A stretch of DNA of 30,473 nt, taken from IMG/VR virus record IMGVR_UViG_3300025978_000022, positions 1-30,473 of that record. One strand, written 5' to 3'. Both the position numbers and the translations under genes were made by a program. Shown here in pieces: positions 1 to 6,496 of this stretch. This stretch comes from a virus. The notes below the pieces were generated by a model. It saw only the letters and a list, made by a program, of their open reading frames with translations. It had not been told where the DNA came from and ran no database searches. The first letter of the stretch is position 1; every line of letters starts with the position of its first letter.

Positions 1-111
<111 letters not shown>

Positions 112-125
112 TTAAGGAGAATAAT

Positions 126-515
126 ATGGCAGAACAGGAAACAGTAACGGTTTTTAACAAAAGCCGTCGTCCATGGGAATTAATCGCGTTTGACGGTACT
201 AAGGCAACTATTAACCCCGGCGAATCAATGACGTGCCGGAAAGATTACGGGCAACGAATGGCAAAATTATATCCCCGTGAACTTACAACCAGTAATCCGA
301 CGGTTGTTGTGGATACAGAAGCATTGAAACGCCGTGAACAGTCAGTAAAAGACAAAGAAGCTGCACTGAAAGACAGGGAAACGCTGCTTGATGCGCGTGA
401 AAAAGAGCTTGACAAACTGGAAAAAGAAATATCTGAACGGGAAGAGAACATTGCAGGTGTTTCTGATTCCGCGTCGAAAAAACACGCAGGACGTCCGCCG
501 AAAACTGGTAATTAA
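126..515 (+). CDS. Putative head-proximal phage protein with coiled coil
   Basis: 129 aa with a good ribosome site (GGAG, 116-119) before ATG 126. Residues 1-60 form a small domain with the segment KRPW-like/INPGES, of a kind I associate with genes just downstream of DUF2184 capsid genes. Residues 65-108 are almost pure heptad-like Lys/Glu/Leu/Arg (EKELDKLEKEI), a clear coiled coil. The tail is basic with an AGRPPK AT-hook-like motif. It heads the neck gene run. Exact role unknown; a head completion or capsid accessory protein is the best guess from position. Confidence 0.6.
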   Translation: MAEQETVTVFNKSRRPWELIAFDGTKATINPGESMTCRKDYGQRMAKLYPRELTTSNPTVVVDTEALKRREQSVKDKEAALKDRETLLDAREKELDKLEKEISEREENIAGVSDSASKKHAGRPPKTGN

Positions 516-521
516 ATCGTA

Positions 522-539
522 GCCCGTGATTGTACGGGC
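522..539 (+). other. Hairpin upstream of HNH gene
   Basis: GCCCGT and ACGGGC form a 6-bp stem around the loop GATTGT, just after the stop of the coiled-coil gene. No T-run follows, so it is not a standard terminator. It may be the left edge of the inserted HNH gene or an RNA-level element that limits its translation. Confidence 0.35.
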
Positions 540-575
540 AAATATGGTTCAGTAGCGAAATTGAGAGTTTAATTT

Positions 576-1067
576 ATGAAATGGTCAGAAAAAGATTTTA
601 ATATTCTTTTGGTATATTATCCTATTGGCGGGTATAAACTTGTCAATACACATCTTGATGTTAAAAGGACAAGAATATCAATTGTACGAAAAGCAATACA
701 CAGCAATGTTTGTATGGATGAAACAAACAAGCACGTCTTGTTTTCTGAACAAGGTAAAAAAACTTGCAAAAAAATACGCGGTGAAGATAATCCTAATTGG
801 AAAAACGGAATATCAAAAGACAATTATCATTATAAAAAACTGCAAATGCAAAGATATCCAGAACATGTAAAGGCAAGGGAACTTGTAAACAGAGCGTTAA
901 AATCAGGAAAAATATCTAAAATGCCTTGTGCAGTTTGTGGAAATAATAATGTTGTTGCGCATCATCCTGATTATTCAAAGCCATTAAATGTTATTTGGTT
1001 ATGTAGAAAACATCACAGGGAATTACATGATGGTAAAATAAATTTATCATGTGCAGCTGTGCGATAA
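576..1067 (+). CDS. HNH endonuclease (probable homing endonuclease)
   Basis: 163 aa. The C-terminal third carries the phage HNH signature: CAVCG (two Cys), then VVAHHPDYSKP with the paired His of the active site, then WLCRKHHRELH with the second Cys and the last His. Such free-standing HNH enzymes nick or cut DNA and spread as selfish inserts in phage genomes. The N-terminal part (about 1-50) is probably a DNA-binding region, and residues 75-90 resemble the NPNWKNG motif seen in HNH/NUMOD-type proteins. It sits between two structural genes with longer spacers than its neighbours and looks more AT-rich, consistent with recent insertion. Confidence 0.85.
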   Translation: MKWSEKDFNILLVYYPIGGYKLVNTHLDVKRTRISIVRKAIHSNVCMDETNKHVLFSEQGKKTCKKIRGEDNPNWKNGISKDNYHYKKLQMQRYPEHVKARELVNRALKSGKISKMPCAVCGNNNVVAHHPDYSKPLNVIWLCRKHHRELHDGKINLSCAAVR

Positions 1068-1091
1068 ACAGCAACTTTCAAAGGGGGTTTC

Positions 1092-1523
1092 ATGTCAATA
1101 TATACGCCAACAGCAGCAACATTTAAAGCACTTTTTGACCGCGGACAATTCACATACGGCGATGATTTGCCCGCTGTCCGTGATTCTGACATAACAAAAG
1201 CAATCGCAGAGGCAGAGGCAATCTTTAACCAGAATATTTATCCTACGGACAAACCAGAAATAGGAACAAAAGCTGAACTGCACCTTACGGCGCATTTCCT
1301 GCAGTGTGACCTTGAAGCGGCTGATTCCGGCGGACAGGCAAAAAATCAGCAGGTTTCAAGAAGTGCCGACGGGATATCAGAATCGGTGAATATTCCAGAC
1401 TGGATGAAGCAGGGAGATTTTGCCCTGTATTCAACAACGTATTACGGACAAAAATATTTGTTGCTTTCCCGCCCATATCTCGGCGGAGCTGTTTTCACAG
1501 TGGGAGGAGCGACACAATACTAA
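1092..1523 (+). CDS. DUF4054 head-tail connector (neck) protein
   Basis: 143 aa, preceded by a strong AAAGGGGG ribosome site. The N-terminal pattern TAATFKALF...D.PAV.DSDI..AIAEAEAIFN, the middle segment ELHLTAHFLQCDL and the C-terminal Y.STTYGQ.YLLLSRPYLGGA are typical of DUF4054, whose members attach to the portal and form the adaptor ring of the neck. It is the first firmly recognised neck gene and is followed by the virion morphogenesis and neck terminator genes, the normal order. Length agrees with the family. Confidence 0.85.
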   Translation: MSIYTPTAATFKALFDRGQFTYGDDLPAVRDSDITKAIAEAEAIFNQNIYPTDKPEIGTKAELHLTAHFLQCDLEAADSGGQAKNQQVSRSADGISESVNIPDWMKQGDFALYSTTYYGQKYLLLSRPYLGGAVFTVGGATQY

Positions 1524-1690
1524 TGAATAAAACCACAGATAAAAAATACGAAAAATTGATTGATAAAATATTAAAAACCTCAAAGATTGTTGACAATGAA
1601 ACTGGGATTGAATTTAATGTAATTTCAAAAGTTATGTCATACAATCCTTTCCATATTTCTATAGAGATAGAACCAGTAATAAGGATTTGA
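1523..1690 (+). CDS. Small hypothetical protein (55 aa)
   Basis: The ATG at 1523 overlaps the stop of the DUF4054 gene by one base (TAATG), a common translational-coupling arrangement. The peptide is Lys/Ile-rich (starts MNKTTDKKYEKL, ends IEIEPVIRI) with no Cys and no membrane segment. I do not recognise it. Its support is the tight junctions on both sides and a start that uses the ribosome site of the preceding gene's end (GGGAGGAGC, 1502-1510). Confidence 0.55.
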   Translation: MNKTTDKKYEKLIDKILKTSKIVDNETGIEFNVISKVMSYNPFHISIEIEPVIRI

Positions 1691-1692
1691 TT

Positions 1693-1887
1693 ATGAATAA
1701 CAAAATTGCAAAAAAACAGCGGAAAGAACAGTTAAAAGGCTATCGTGAAGCAGGGCAAATCTACTGGACGAACGACATGGAAAAAGCAATACGCAAAATC
1801 AGAAATGAAAAATACAGCTGGATGGCTGCAGCTATAGTTGAGGCTGTACTTTTGGCTGCATGTATGATATACCATTTTTATGGGTAA
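1693..1887 (+). CDS. Small membrane protein (64 aa)
   Basis: The ATG at 1693 is preferred over an in-frame TTG at 1687 because AAGG lies 8 bases upstream. The N-terminal 40 residues are basic and helical (KKQRKEQLKGYREAGQ). The C-terminus is one hydrophobic segment of about 20 residues (WMAAAIVEAVLLAACMIYHF). It overlaps the next gene by 8 bases. A membrane protein among neck genes is unusual. It could be a host-interaction gene inserted in the operon. Function unknown. Confidence 0.55.
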   Translation: MNNKIAKKQRKEQLKGYREAGQIYWTNDMEKAIRKIRNEKYSWMAAAIVEAVLLAACMIYHFYG

Positions 1888-2362
1888 GTTCCAGTTTTCG
1901 GACGGACAGTCAGAAATACACGGCGATTTTTCTCAACTAGAAAACCTGATAAAGGAACTGAAAACAGATCACTCCGTTGACGTCGGAGTATTTGAAACTG
2001 CAAAAACTCCAGAAGGTAAACAGGTTGCAGAATACGGAGCGTACAACGAATTCGGAAGTATAACCGTCGCAGACCGGCCGCCAAAACGCTCTTTTATCCG
2101 TATGCCAATTGAAACGAAACAGAGTGAAATAAGTGCATATGTCGATAAACACGCGCAGGAACACATTGAAAAAGGCGATATAAAAGCAGTTTTCGAGGAT
2201 ATCGGGATTGCGTGCGAATCAAAAATACAGGAAGCGTTTGACACACGGGGATTCGGCGCATGGAAACCAAATGCAGGAAGCACCGTAAAACAAAAAGGAA
2301 GTGATGCACCTCTTATTGTTGACGGAACGCTGCGAAAAGCAATAACACACAGGACAAAATGA
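1880..2362 (+). CDS. Virion morphogenesis protein (Mu gpG / HK97 gp10-like tail completion)
   Basis: 160 aa. The family pattern is visible: VDVGVFE...VAEYGAYNEFGS...RPPKRSFIRMPIE in the first half, then a helical region, and at the end AWKPNAGSTVKQKGSDAPLIVDGTLRKAI, the usual LIDTGxLRxSI-type ending. Members help complete the head-tail junction or tail. The gene overlaps the membrane-protein gene before it and is directly followed by the next neck gene. Confidence 0.8.
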   Translation: MGKFQFSDGQSEIHGDFSQLENLIKELKTDHSVDVGVFETAKTPEGKQVAEYGAYNEFGSITVADRPPKRSFIRMPIETKQSEISAYVDKHAQEHIEKGDIKAVFEDIGIACESKIQEAFDTRGFGAWKPNAGSTVKQKGSDAPLIVDGTLRKAITHRTK

Positions 2363-2363
2363 A

Positions 2364-2954
2364 ATGAGTATGCCATATGTAGGACATGTCCTTAACGGAT
2401 GGACGATGCCATATAAATGTTATTTTATCACCCAGACAATTAAAAATCACGTACCCGTAAATATTTCGCTGGTTAAAATACTGCGTCTGTGTTTGCAGCC
2501 GCTTACTCCGGAGGAAATACGACGAAAGCCTGAAAATGAACGGTCATGGAAATGGTATTCGGTCCTTGTCAAATCTTCAGAGAAAGAAATGAATACCGAC
2601 GATTTATTATATGCTAAAGGGATTTTTTACCGGATAGATACAGTACAGCCATGGAACGATACGGGATACAGGCGGTATCATGCCACACAATACTACACAG
2701 GAAAAGGCCCCGTTTATTCTGTAATTTACAAACCTAATGGGGCAGATTCAGGAAATCCTCCGGATGAATATGCATATCAGAAAGGATATGTAGCAGTTAT
2801 CGCAGGTAAAAACACTCTTTCACGAACTGATTATAATTTCACGGGATGGAATACCTCTTCAAATGGATCGGGTACGTCATATTCCGAAGACGATGAAATT
2901 GAAATCGGAACCTCAAATATCACATTATATGCACAGTGGAGCGAAGCTGTATGA
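2364..2954 (+). CDS. Neck/head-closure protein with C-terminal InlB B-repeat-like domain
   Basis: 196 aa. Residues 1 to about 120 are a phage-type domain (lower-collar position between morphogenesis and terminator genes; ends with a YRRYHATQYYTGKGP segment). Residues about 140-195 match the InlB B-repeat / Listeria-Bacteroides repeat: a TDYNFTGWNTSSNGSGTSYS core, followed by a short acidic stretch and ITLYAQW. That repeat is a beta-grasp surface module found mainly in secreted bacterial proteins. The fusion on a neck protein would place an immunoglobulin-like decoration on the collar. N-terminal assignment rests mostly on position. Confidence 0.6.
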   Translation: MSMPYVGHVLNGWTMPYKCYFITQTIKNHVPVNISLVKILRLCLQPLTPEEIRRKPENERSWKWYSVLVKSSEKEMNTDDLLYAKGIFYRIDTVQPWNDTGYRRYHATQYYTGKGPVYSVIYKPNGADSGNPPDEYAYQKGYVAVIAGKNTLSRTDYNFTGWNTSSNGSGTSYSEDDEIEIGTSNITLYAQWSEAV

Positions 2955-3454
2955 CAATAAAAGCTGTAATGATACTGCTCGGAGATATAATACAGAAATA
3001 CATGTCACTCGAAGATGACCAGATTGTGTTATATTCGTCCGACTGGAAAATGCCGGACGACGACAGAATATATATAATCATTTCTTATTCCGGTACGTCA
3101 CAAAATGTTTTGAACCTGAAAAGCGAATTTAATAGCGCGGATAATACCGAAACTATGAGTATGGCAGCTCATGAAAGATTTACTATCGATATCATGCAGA
3201 GCGGGGACGAAATTCTTGAAACAGTTCAGAAAATATTTTTTGCGCTTAAATGCCAGAATTCCATTTCTTTACAGGAAATAAATAATATTTCGATATGGCG
3301 GGAAGGGAAGGCAATCGATTTAACTGCTATTGAAGGCGCAGGAGCGTTGCGCAGATATCAGATTCCCGTTATAATTTCAAACGTACAAAGTAATAAATCG
3401 GCTGTAGATTACTTTGATAAATTTACACAGCCGCAAACACAAACGGAGGATTAA
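2951..3454 (+). CDS. Neck/tail terminator protein (gp12-like, LIC_12616 type)
   Basis: 167 aa from the ATG at 2951, which overlaps the previous stop as ATGA; an in-frame ATG at 2936 has no better ribosome site. The pattern ILLGDIIQKYMSL...QIVLYSSDWKMPDDDRIYIIISY, then a central HERFTIDIMQSGDE and a late YQIPVIIS strand, is that of the phage neck terminator family that caps the tail tube and joins it to the neck. It lies directly before the sheath gene, the standard place. Confidence 0.7.
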   Translation: MTIKAVMILLGDIIQKYMSLEDDQIVLYSSDWKMPDDDRIYIIISYSGTSQNVLNLKSEFNSADNTETMSMAAHERFTIDIMQSGDEILETVQKIFFALKCQNSISLQEINNISIWREGKAIDLTAIEGAGALRRYQIPVIISNVQSNKSAVDYFDKFTQPQTQTED

Positions 3455-3459
3455 AAAGC

Positions 3460-4959
3460 ATGGCAACATTATCGTTAGCTAATGTAATAACAGTAACGCT
3501 TTTATCGGCACTGTCAGGGATAGCAAACGCCAATACGTCAATTCTGGCGCTTATTACCCATGAAGCGCCTGTAGATTCCGGTTACGGAGATTACGGAATC
3601 TATTATGATTCTGCGTCTGTATCAACAGATTTCGGAAGTAATTCCGTTACGTATGAACTGGCTGAATTGATTTTTAGTCAGTCACCAAACATTTTATCTG
3701 GCGGTGGATATCTTGTAATCATCCCACTGAATCAAAGTGCATCGGCAACTGCTGCTACTATACTCGGTGATTCTGCTGTAGATTTAACTAAACTTACCGC
3801 AACGGATTATCACATAAAAGCTGCGGTTGACGGAGGATCTGCAACAGAAATAACAATTGGTGAACTTGACTTAACCAGTCTTGAAACAGCGGAAAGTTCC
3901 CTTAATGCCTATGCACTTGAAACAGCAGGACTTGTTTTTTCTCTTACGGGAGAACTTGGGGCTGCATCTGTCACGCTTTCATCTTTAACAACCGGGGCAA
4001 GTTCTGCAATTACATTATCTGATTCTGCATCCGGTACTGATATTGCTAAAAAACTTGGAATATCAGAAAAAACAGCAACCGGAGCAGCTGCAGGAGTTGA
4101 GAGAGTAAAAGATGCAATACTTCGTACATATGGATCAATAGATTATTTCGGAGTTATTCTGTCTGAAAAACAGACTGATGCAAACCTGCTAGAAATTGCA
4201 GCAACAATGCAGACTCTTGATAAAATGCTTGTCGTAGGCAGTAATCTTTCTGCTGATTTTACATCTGATACAGGCGTTTTTACAAAGATTACATCAAAAA
4301 GTTATACACATACTCGTTGCCTGTATCATTCTGTTTCGGCAGATGATGCTTTACAGTTTGCAGCCGGATATTCAGGCAGAGGATTTTGTATCAATTTTGA
4401 CGGAACAAATACTGTACATACTATGCATTTGAAAGATATTACAGGATTAGCCGAAGATACCGGATTAACACAGACTTTGCTTACCAAAGCAAAAAATAAC
4501 GGCGTTGACTGTTATGCTTCTCTTGGAAGTGCCGGCGGATCCGTGCAAAAAGTCTTTACATCAGGTGCTAATGGCTGGTTCGATTATATTTACACATCAC
4601 TGGCGTTCAAATTGAGGATCATTACTGCCGGATTCAATGCCCTGGCAACGACAAATACAAAGCTCCCACAGACAGAAGAGGGCATGAATTCCCTTAAAAA
4701 GGCATATCGTGAAGTTTGTACACAGTTTGTTTCAAATGGGGCGTTTGCTCCGGGAACATGGAACAATTCGACTACATTCGGAAAACCGGAAGACCATATC
4801 AGAAATATTTCTGACGTAGGCTATTTTGTATATTCCGATCCGATAGCAAGCCAGAGTCAGGCTGTACGGGAAACAAGGAAGGCACCGTCTGTATATATTG
4901 CGGCGAAGGCGTCCGGCGCAATCCATTCAAGCGATGTAACTGTTTACATAGAACAATAG
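3460..4959 (+). CDS. Contractile tail sheath protein (DUF3383 family)
   Basis: 499 aa, with the ribosome site GGAGG at 3446-3450. The length and the order of regions fit DUF3383 sheaths: an N-terminal SLANVITVTL strand, variable alpha/beta middle domains with IDYFGVILSEKQTDANLLEIAATMQTL, a GYSGRGFCINFDGTNTVHTMHLKDI core, and a C-terminal handshake strand with IASQSQAVRETRKAPSVYIAAK (residue runs shortened). The protein polymerises around the tail tube and contracts on infection. Tube and chaperone genes follow. Confidence 0.88.
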   Translation: MATLSLANVITVTLLSALSGIANANTSILALITHEAPVDSGYGDYGIYYDSASVSTDFGSNSVTYELAELIFSQSPNILSGGGYLVIIPLNQSASATAATILGDSAVDLTKLTATDYHIKAAVDGGSATEITIGELDLTSLETAESSLNAYALETAGLVFSLTGELGAASVTLSSLTTGASSAITLSDSASGTDIAKKLGISEKTATGAAAGVERVKDAILRTYGSIDYFGVILSEKQTDANLLEIAATMQTLDKMLVVGSNLSADFTSDTGVFTKITSKSYTHTRCLYHSVSADDALQFAAGYSGRGFCINFDGTNTVHTMHLKDITGLAEDTGLTQTLLTKAKNNGVDCYASLGSAGGSVQKVFTSGANGWFDYIYTSLAFKLRIITAGFNALATTNTKLPQTEEGMNSLKKAYREVCTQFVSNGAFAPGTWNNSTTFGKPEDHIRNISDVGYFVYSDPIASQSQAVRETRKAPSVYIAAKASGAIHSSDVTVYIEQ

Positions 4960-4973
4960 GGAGGTGAAAAAAT

Positions 4974-5429
4974 ATGGCAAGTGTAGCATTAACAGGAAAT
5001 GATACAACAATACTGAATACCCGGATAATGACCGATTTTGCGGAAGGAGATTGTGTAAATTTTGAAGTCCCGAACAATCTCGTAGAAGTAAAGCCCGGGA
5101 AAAATGGAAACGCTATTTATGCATTGAATGCAGCCGGAGCACAGATAAATGTAACTATGCGCCTTATCGCAGGGAGCGCAGACGATAAATACATGAACTC
5201 TGAAATGAATACGTATAAAAATGACCCTCCGTCATATACGCTCATTGCGGCAGAGTTTGTAAAACGGGTAGGAGACGGAAGCGGAAATATCACAAATATT
5301 ATTTATCAGCTTTCCGGGGGAGTTATTCAGAAATCCGTACCGACAAAAGAAAATGTGAATGGAGATACCGAACAGGCAGTTTCTGTTTATACTTTGGTAT
5401 TCACGAACAGCAAGAGGGTATTGAGCTGA
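4974..5429 (+). CDS. Tail tube protein (DUF3277 / KPP10-type structural protein)
   Basis: 151 aa, preceded by GGGAGGTG. Typical tube features: TGNDTTILNTRIMTDFAEGD near the start, NLVEVKPGKNGNAIYALN in the middle and VSVYTLVFTNSKRVLS at the end. Members stack as hexamers to form the inner tube through which DNA passes. Placement directly between sheath and chaperone genes supports the call. The stop overlaps the next start (TGATG). Confidence 0.82.
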   Translation: MASVALTGNDTTILNTRIMTDFAEGDCVNFEVPNNLVEVKPGKNGNAIYALNAAGAQINVTMRLIAGSADDKYMNSEMNTYKNDPPSYTLIAAEFVKRVGDGSGNITNIIYQLSGGVIQKSVPTKENVNGDTEQAVSVYTLVFTNSKRVLS

Positions 5430-5869
5430 TGAAAATATTCAACGGAAAAGAACTGGATATTACGCTTGGTTCTTTTCAAGAGGCAGACAATCTTTTTAAG
5501 GCTGTCTGCCGTGCCCTGAAAGGAAATAAAATTGATCTTCCTGACAGTCTTAAAAGCGATTTGTCAACAGGGCAGTTATCGGGAATTCTTGACATGCTCC
5601 TGTCGGTAATTTCTGACGATGAAATAGAATCCTGTATTTTTGAGTGTGCTAAACGGTGTGGAATAGGTCCGACTCACGAAAAAATAAACATTGAATATTT
5701 CGATATTTCCGAAAATAGGCAGGAATATATTCCGGTGATGCTTGAAATAGCAAAGGCAAATCTTGCCCCTTTTTTGAGCGGCATCACTTCATCATTAGGA
5801 GTACCGGACATACAGAAAATAATGTCAACACTCCAGAAACAGAAATCAACTATCCCGAAGAAAAAATGA
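5429..5869 (+). CDS. Tail assembly chaperone, first frame
   Basis: 146 aa, starting in overlap with the tube gene. A helical protein of the size and position of the tail assembly chaperones (G-like) that coat the tape measure before tube growth. It ends in a Lys-rich run on an A6 stretch (5861-5866) just before TGA. A second open frame in the -1 phase begins at the same place, as in the G/GT pairs of lambda and Mu. No sequence motif is decisive; the call rests on order, length and the overlapping partner. Confidence 0.65.
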   Translation: MKIFNGKELDITLGSFQEADNLFKAVCRALKGNKIDLPDSLKSDLSTGQLSGILDMLLSVISDDEIESCIFECAKRCGIGPTHEKINIEYFDISENRQEYIPVMLEIAKANLAPFLSGITSSLGVPDIQKIMSTLQKQKSTIPKKK

Positions 5870-6009
5870 TTGCTCTGCGGCTTGCAAAAGAAGGATACTG
5901 GGGAGGAGATCCTGAACGCGTTCTAAACGGGCGCGTTGATTTAGTCCTTGAGGCCGCAGAGTACGAAGTTTTCATAAACAAATATATTGAAGCTGGTGCC
6001 GGAAGTTAG
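5866..6009 (+). CDS. Tail assembly chaperone, second frame (T-like part of a G-GT pair)
   Basis: A 47-residue frame starts at an ATGA overlap with the first chaperone stop and ends TAG 6007-6009. It is also open upstream of the ATG in the -1 phase, so a slip on the A-rich run (5858-5866) would give a longer G-GT fusion reading NYPEEKMIALRLAKEG across the junction. It can also be translated alone by reinitiation. The sequence (a GDPERVLNGRVDLVLEAAEYE helix) looks like real coding sequence. The gene is short, so check against related phages. Confidence 0.6.
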   Translation: MIALRLAKEGYWGGDPERVLNGRVDLVLEAAEYEVFINKYIEAGAGS

Positions 6010-6033
6010 CCCTGTATAAACAGGGCTTTTTTT
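6009..6033 (+). terminator. Rho-independent terminator after the tail chaperone
   Basis: GCCCTGT (6009-6015), loop ATAA, ACAGGGC (6020-6026), followed by seven T (6027-6033). It lies immediately after the chaperone frame and should stop or weaken tail operon transcription before the tape measure gene. Confidence 0.85.
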
Positions 6034-6034
6034 A

Positions 6035-6406
6035 TTATTCCGGGTTGTTCGTTGAGCCTAAAAACTCTTCATTTCCTTCGTACGGGATGCAATATTCCCA
6101 ACTGTCAGTCATACAACAATAACTGAATTCACTTCTGTTGATATGTCTTTCAAAAAAATCAGTACTCCAAATTTGATTGATTTTGTCTCTTACAAGCACT
6201 TTTTCAAACGGTTTGAATTCGTGCTCCGGTTCTTTGTATGGTTCTGCATGAGCAAATACACCTCCATCTGCTCTAAAAGGGAAGCCCAATAATTCAAAAC
6301 CATAAACAACGCGCCTTACCTTATCGGCTTTTTGATTATTCCATACCCAACAGTCAACCGGTTCATCTCTTTTCATTGCGTCAAGCAACCATTCAGGACA
6401 ATTCAT
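6035..6406 (-). CDS. Accessory (moron-type) phage protein of unknown function
   Basis: 123 aa on the minus strand, inside an otherwise + tail operon. The start is preceded by AAGAGGT. The second half has the pattern FKPFEKVLVRD...W..DFFERH...C.PYEGNEEFLGSTNNPE, which I recognise from many gut phage and bacterial proteins of unknown function. The first half holds a small WVWNNQKADKVRRVVYG segment. It has its own promoter (6427-6454), almost identical to that of the DUF7666 gene at 29988. Position, orientation and private promoter are classic moron traits. Confidence 0.7.
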   Translation of the reverse strand: MNCPEWLLDAMKRDEPVDCWVWNNQKADKVRRVVYGFELLGFPFRADGGVFAHAEPYKEPEHEFKPFEKVLVRDKINQIWSTDFFERHINRSEFSYCCMTDSWEYCIPYEGNEEFLGSTNNPE

Positions 6407-6426
6407 ATTAATACCTCTTGTATTAC

Positions 6427-6454
6427 ATTATAACATTGTAATGCACTCTGTCAA
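6427..6454 (-). promoter_or_regulatory. Promoter/operator of the moron gene
   Basis: On the minus strand TTGACA (+ coordinates 6449-6454), a 16-base spacer and TATAAT (6427-6432). The spacer and -10 contain a near-palindrome from GCATTACAATG to AATGTAATA. The 41 bases from -35 to the ribosome site match those at 29940-29980 with one difference. Confidence 0.8.
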
Positions 6455-6461
6455 GATGCAA

Positions 6462-6490
6462 TTGCAGATTCCGTGATAATTATATATAAT
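6462..6490 (+). promoter_or_regulatory. Putative promoter of the tape measure gene
   Basis: TTGCAG (6462-6467), a 17-base spacer and TATAAT (6485-6490), then six bases and the ATG at 6497. With normal start spacing the transcript would begin at or next to the ATG, so the message would be leaderless. No Shine-Dalgarno sequence is present. Confidence 0.5.
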
Positions 6491-6496
6491 ACAGTT

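Noticed and set aside
522-566. tRNA-like segment (hairpin followed by GGTTCAGTAGC)
   Set aside because: No acceptor stem pairing, no anticodon arm and no CCA-side arm could be drawn; treated as a hairpin only.
1969-2376. 135-codon minus frame opposite the virion morphogenesis gene
   Set aside because: The + frame matches a known family and is coupled to its neighbours; the minus frame has no ribosome site and reads as a shadow.
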